From contig FR901586.1 in the NCBI GenBank assembly GCA_000438015.1, positions 3,565 through 11,252 of the forward strand: a stretch of 7,688 nucleotides of DNA, in the 5' to 3' direction. This document shows, one piece after another, positions 6,801 to 7,688 of this stretch; the first letter of the stretch is position 1, and each line of letters opens with the position of its first letter. The position numbers and the translations under genes are program-made. The notes below the pieces were generated by a model that was given only the letters and a program-made list of their open reading frames with translations, had not been told where the DNA came from and made no database searches. This DNA is from Coraliomargarita sp. CAG:312 (GTDB lineage Bacteria; Verrucomicrobiota; Verrucomicrobiia; Opitutales; Intestinicryptomonadaceae).

Positions 6801-7577
6801 CTTTTCGGAAAGCTCTAAGATTTCGGAGGACAATCGCTTTTGCACGGTTTCGTCCTCTTTTAGCAAGGCGTTTTGCTTTGCGTAATTGTGCGAGTTTAGC
6901 GCCAAGTCCAAGTGGCGCAGGCGATAGCTCAACCTTTTATAGCGCAGCGCCTTGCTTGCCTGGCGCTTTAGGGTGCCGATTTGCCTGCTTATTTCTTCTA
7001 TTCTGTCGGTTGCCCTTGCAAGATTTTGCTCTACAAGGGCTAGCTTATTTAAGGCTTCGCGGCGTTGTGTCTTGTATTTTGTTATGCCTGCGGCTTCTTC
7101 AAAAATAGTACGGCGCTCTCCAGGGTTGGAGGAGAGAATTTGGTCTATCTGCCCCTGGACCATGAACGAGTACGAAACGCGCCCGACGCCAGTATCCATA
7201 AATAAATTCTGGATGTCTTTCAGCCTAGCGGACTTTCCGTTTATGAAATAGTCGCTGCCGCCGTCGCGGTAAACTTTGCGCGTTATTTCTACTTCGTTAA
7301 ATTTTAGCTGTTTTTCGCAGTCGGTAAAGAGCAGGGATACGTCGCAAAACTGGAGCGGCTTTCTGGTCTCAGTGCCTTGAAATATGACGTCCTGCATTTT
7401 GCCGCCGCGCAGGGCTTTTGCGCTTTGCTCGCCAAGAACCCAGCGGATTGCGTCTACAATATTGCTTTTCCCGCACCCGTTGGGCCCCACAATACAGGTT
7501 ATTCCCGGCGTCAACGGCAGTTCCGTCTTGTCGGCAAAGCTTTTGAATCCGTTAATTGTGACCTGCTTTAAATACAT
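3882..7577 (-). CDS. smc: Chromosome segregation protein SMC
   Basis: This 1231-residue ATPase is the core of the bacterial condensin complex, which with ScpA and ScpB organises and helps segregate the chromosome. The N-terminal head has Walker A GPNGCGKSN (31-39), an R-loop in ALRGGK (Arg57) and a Q-loop in MVQGQ (Gln141). Long coiled coils (about 175-495 and 678-965) flank a hinge at about 500-675. The second head has the conserved INAMGAVNLVAIEEY (1024-1038), signature LSGGQ (1133-1137), and Walker B and D-loop in VLDELDAPLDDAN, with D1161-E1162. An acidic linker (about 968-1016) precedes it. The length is slightly above the usual 1150-1200. The frame is open upstream to a TTG at 7622, but I start at the ATG at 7577, because MYLKQVTINGFKSF is where SMC proteins normally begin and nothing resembling a ribosome binding site supports the TTG. 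ScpA and ScpB are not in the window. Confidence 0.97.
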   Translation of the reverse strand: MYLKQVTINGFKSFADKTELPLTPGITCIVGPNGCGKSNIVDAIRWVLGEQSAKALRGGKMQDVIFQGTETRKPLQFCDVSLLFTDCEKQLKFNEVEITRKVYRDGGSDYFINGKSARLKDIQNLFMDTGVGRVSYSFMVQGQIDQILSSNPGERRTIFEEAAGITKYKTQRREALNKLALVEQNLARATDRIEEISRQIGTLKRQASKALRYKRLSYRLRHLDLALNSHNYAKQNALLKEDETVQKRLSSEILELSEKLAACEEDLSRMRASRAELLAQLESLRQNASEVRSAKEQAERNSEFAEVRKRDLGERLEQISKELESLKEQLSALEGKAQGDIEVKQMQLNLVSADDEVFRQQSAELAEVEESLRDAENRLSRAKQDSLMNESAVTRLRSNCTTLEVDLKSYQVRHAALSDQIFQLKEENSSLERRCEELSAAMENANERLGNAEADITEAVAKADELRAQYRNQQAEIQQMDRQLASKSAKLSLLNDLQSRMEGFSEGVKAIMKGRLGECLDPLNLKIVSQNVEVADGWTSAFETMLGSAVDAVAIEDSSKLPQALALLRERNLGNACFQIKDANLNAISDADALPQGIWRGCDIVKPQDPDLSEYVRNMVAGCYFCEDIMQFANFALNNKNFKFMAAVAKDGSMLDARGIIYASSGEKRDTQSSFILRNSEIKRIKEEIEVDNDALTTLNERAMQIQSQLESAEAEIENRKNLSSEIKREIASINAQSSSAKAAFSEKNSEIEKKTAAMAEMENSRFEAQDRLNSAMKALEDAEKSISESRNLISETEAQIAELRETKDQKYAVLSETRLELAAKKSRLESLERGLGAIREQQAETRALIERRTIESQSIARQIENFDAETLSERERAKNLAENLEAALGEIEAQRVKVAESETSIAEYENSLSAEREAHMRKTSEKNECQIRIAKIRSKLDFISERILSEYDVEIANVDWKSELWKSDEEFEIKVKLDELEDGEINAKPKRERGDPTQDDLDAMESTDFSPIEDEVRELRERINAMGAVNLVAIEEYAELKERYDFLKTQTDDLWASKNALVADIDEINATSQKLFSETFEQIRKNFAFTFQKIFGGGTADLRLVESEDVLDSGIEIVARPAGTVLKSLSLLSGGQRTMTAVSLLFAIYMVKPSPFCVLDELDAPLDDANIGRYTDMLKEFTRYSQFLVISHNKRTMSAAQTLYGVTMQERGVTRLISMRFNGESTSSGE

Positions 7578-7639
7578 CTTTTTATTCTTTGGAATCCGCG
7601 TTATTGGGAGTGGGAATTGCAAGGAGGCCGGGCGCTATT

Positions 7640-7688
7640 TTACGAAATCGCCTTTTTATATTCTTCGAAGGCGGCAGAAAGATTTTCG
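7640..7688 (-). CDS. C-terminal end of an unidentified gene upstream of smc
   Basis: On the minus strand a frame enters from the right edge and ends ENLSAAFEEYKKAIS followed by TAA (7642-7640). The residues look like a charged amphipathic helix, as at the end of a real protein. The stop is 62 nt before the smc ATG on the same strand, so the gene may be in an operon with smc. Fifteen residues are too few to name a family. Confidence 0.5.
   Translation of the reverse strand, partial: ENLSAAFEEYKKAIS

Noticed and set aside
4030..7251. Several long plus-strand frames opposite smc (for example 4030-4821, 4999-5565, 5722-6312, 6376-6885)
   Set aside because: All are Ser/Arg/Phe-rich mirror frames of a coiled-coil gene with Glu/Lys/Ala codons. 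The smc reading is continuous and fully motif-supported.
7578..7622. TTG start giving SMC 15 extra N-terminal residues
   Set aside because: The extra residues (MQFPLPITRIPKNKK) are not part of SMC proteins, and no ribosome binding site precedes the TTG. The AGGAGG nearby at 7622-7627 is on the other strand.

Overview
The window looks like ordinary bacterial chromosome, densely coded and of moderate GC. It has a complete smc gene, a bacterial ABCG-like half transporter, and two small secreted proteins that I do not recognise. No phage, transposon, CRISPR, rRNA or tRNA signal was seen. The SMC head sequence, the weak or absent Shine-Dalgarno sequences and the Sec-type signal peptides fit a Gram-negative lineage. 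The Verrucomicrobiota (Opitutae-like) are my best guess, but this is inference with no search behind it.

Layout from left to right. Positions 1-191 are AT-rich and hold a probable intrinsic terminator (123-161) for the leftward operon. That operon (1734 to 192, minus strand) encodes two signal-peptide proteins separated by only 7 nt. An 80-nt AT-rich divergent spacer (1735-1814) should hold promoters for both directions. A rightward gene (1815-3515) follows, encoding a fused ATPase-permease of the ABCG/White type. Then comes a 366-nt spacer (3516-3881) between convergent genes, then smc on the minus strand (7577 to 3882). At the right edge, the last 15 codons of another minus-strand gene lie upstream of smc.

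The spacer between the transporter and smc is the least ordinary part. On the minus strand, 36 nt downstream of the smc stop, it holds a 42-codon reading frame for a strongly basic peptide (3845 to 3717). Its start codon lies inside one arm of a perfect 10-bp inverted repeat, with a second 7-bp pair outside it. The region could therefore be a small gene with a structured, self-sequestering start, a structured RNA, or both. Two perfect 14-bp palindromes and two further stem-loops lie between it and the transporter gene; one of these stem-loops resembles a terminator for the smc transcript.

Functionally, SMC would act in chromosome organisation with ScpA and ScpB, which are not in the window. 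The transporter and the secreted pair share a divergent control region, but nothing in the sequence proves that they work together.
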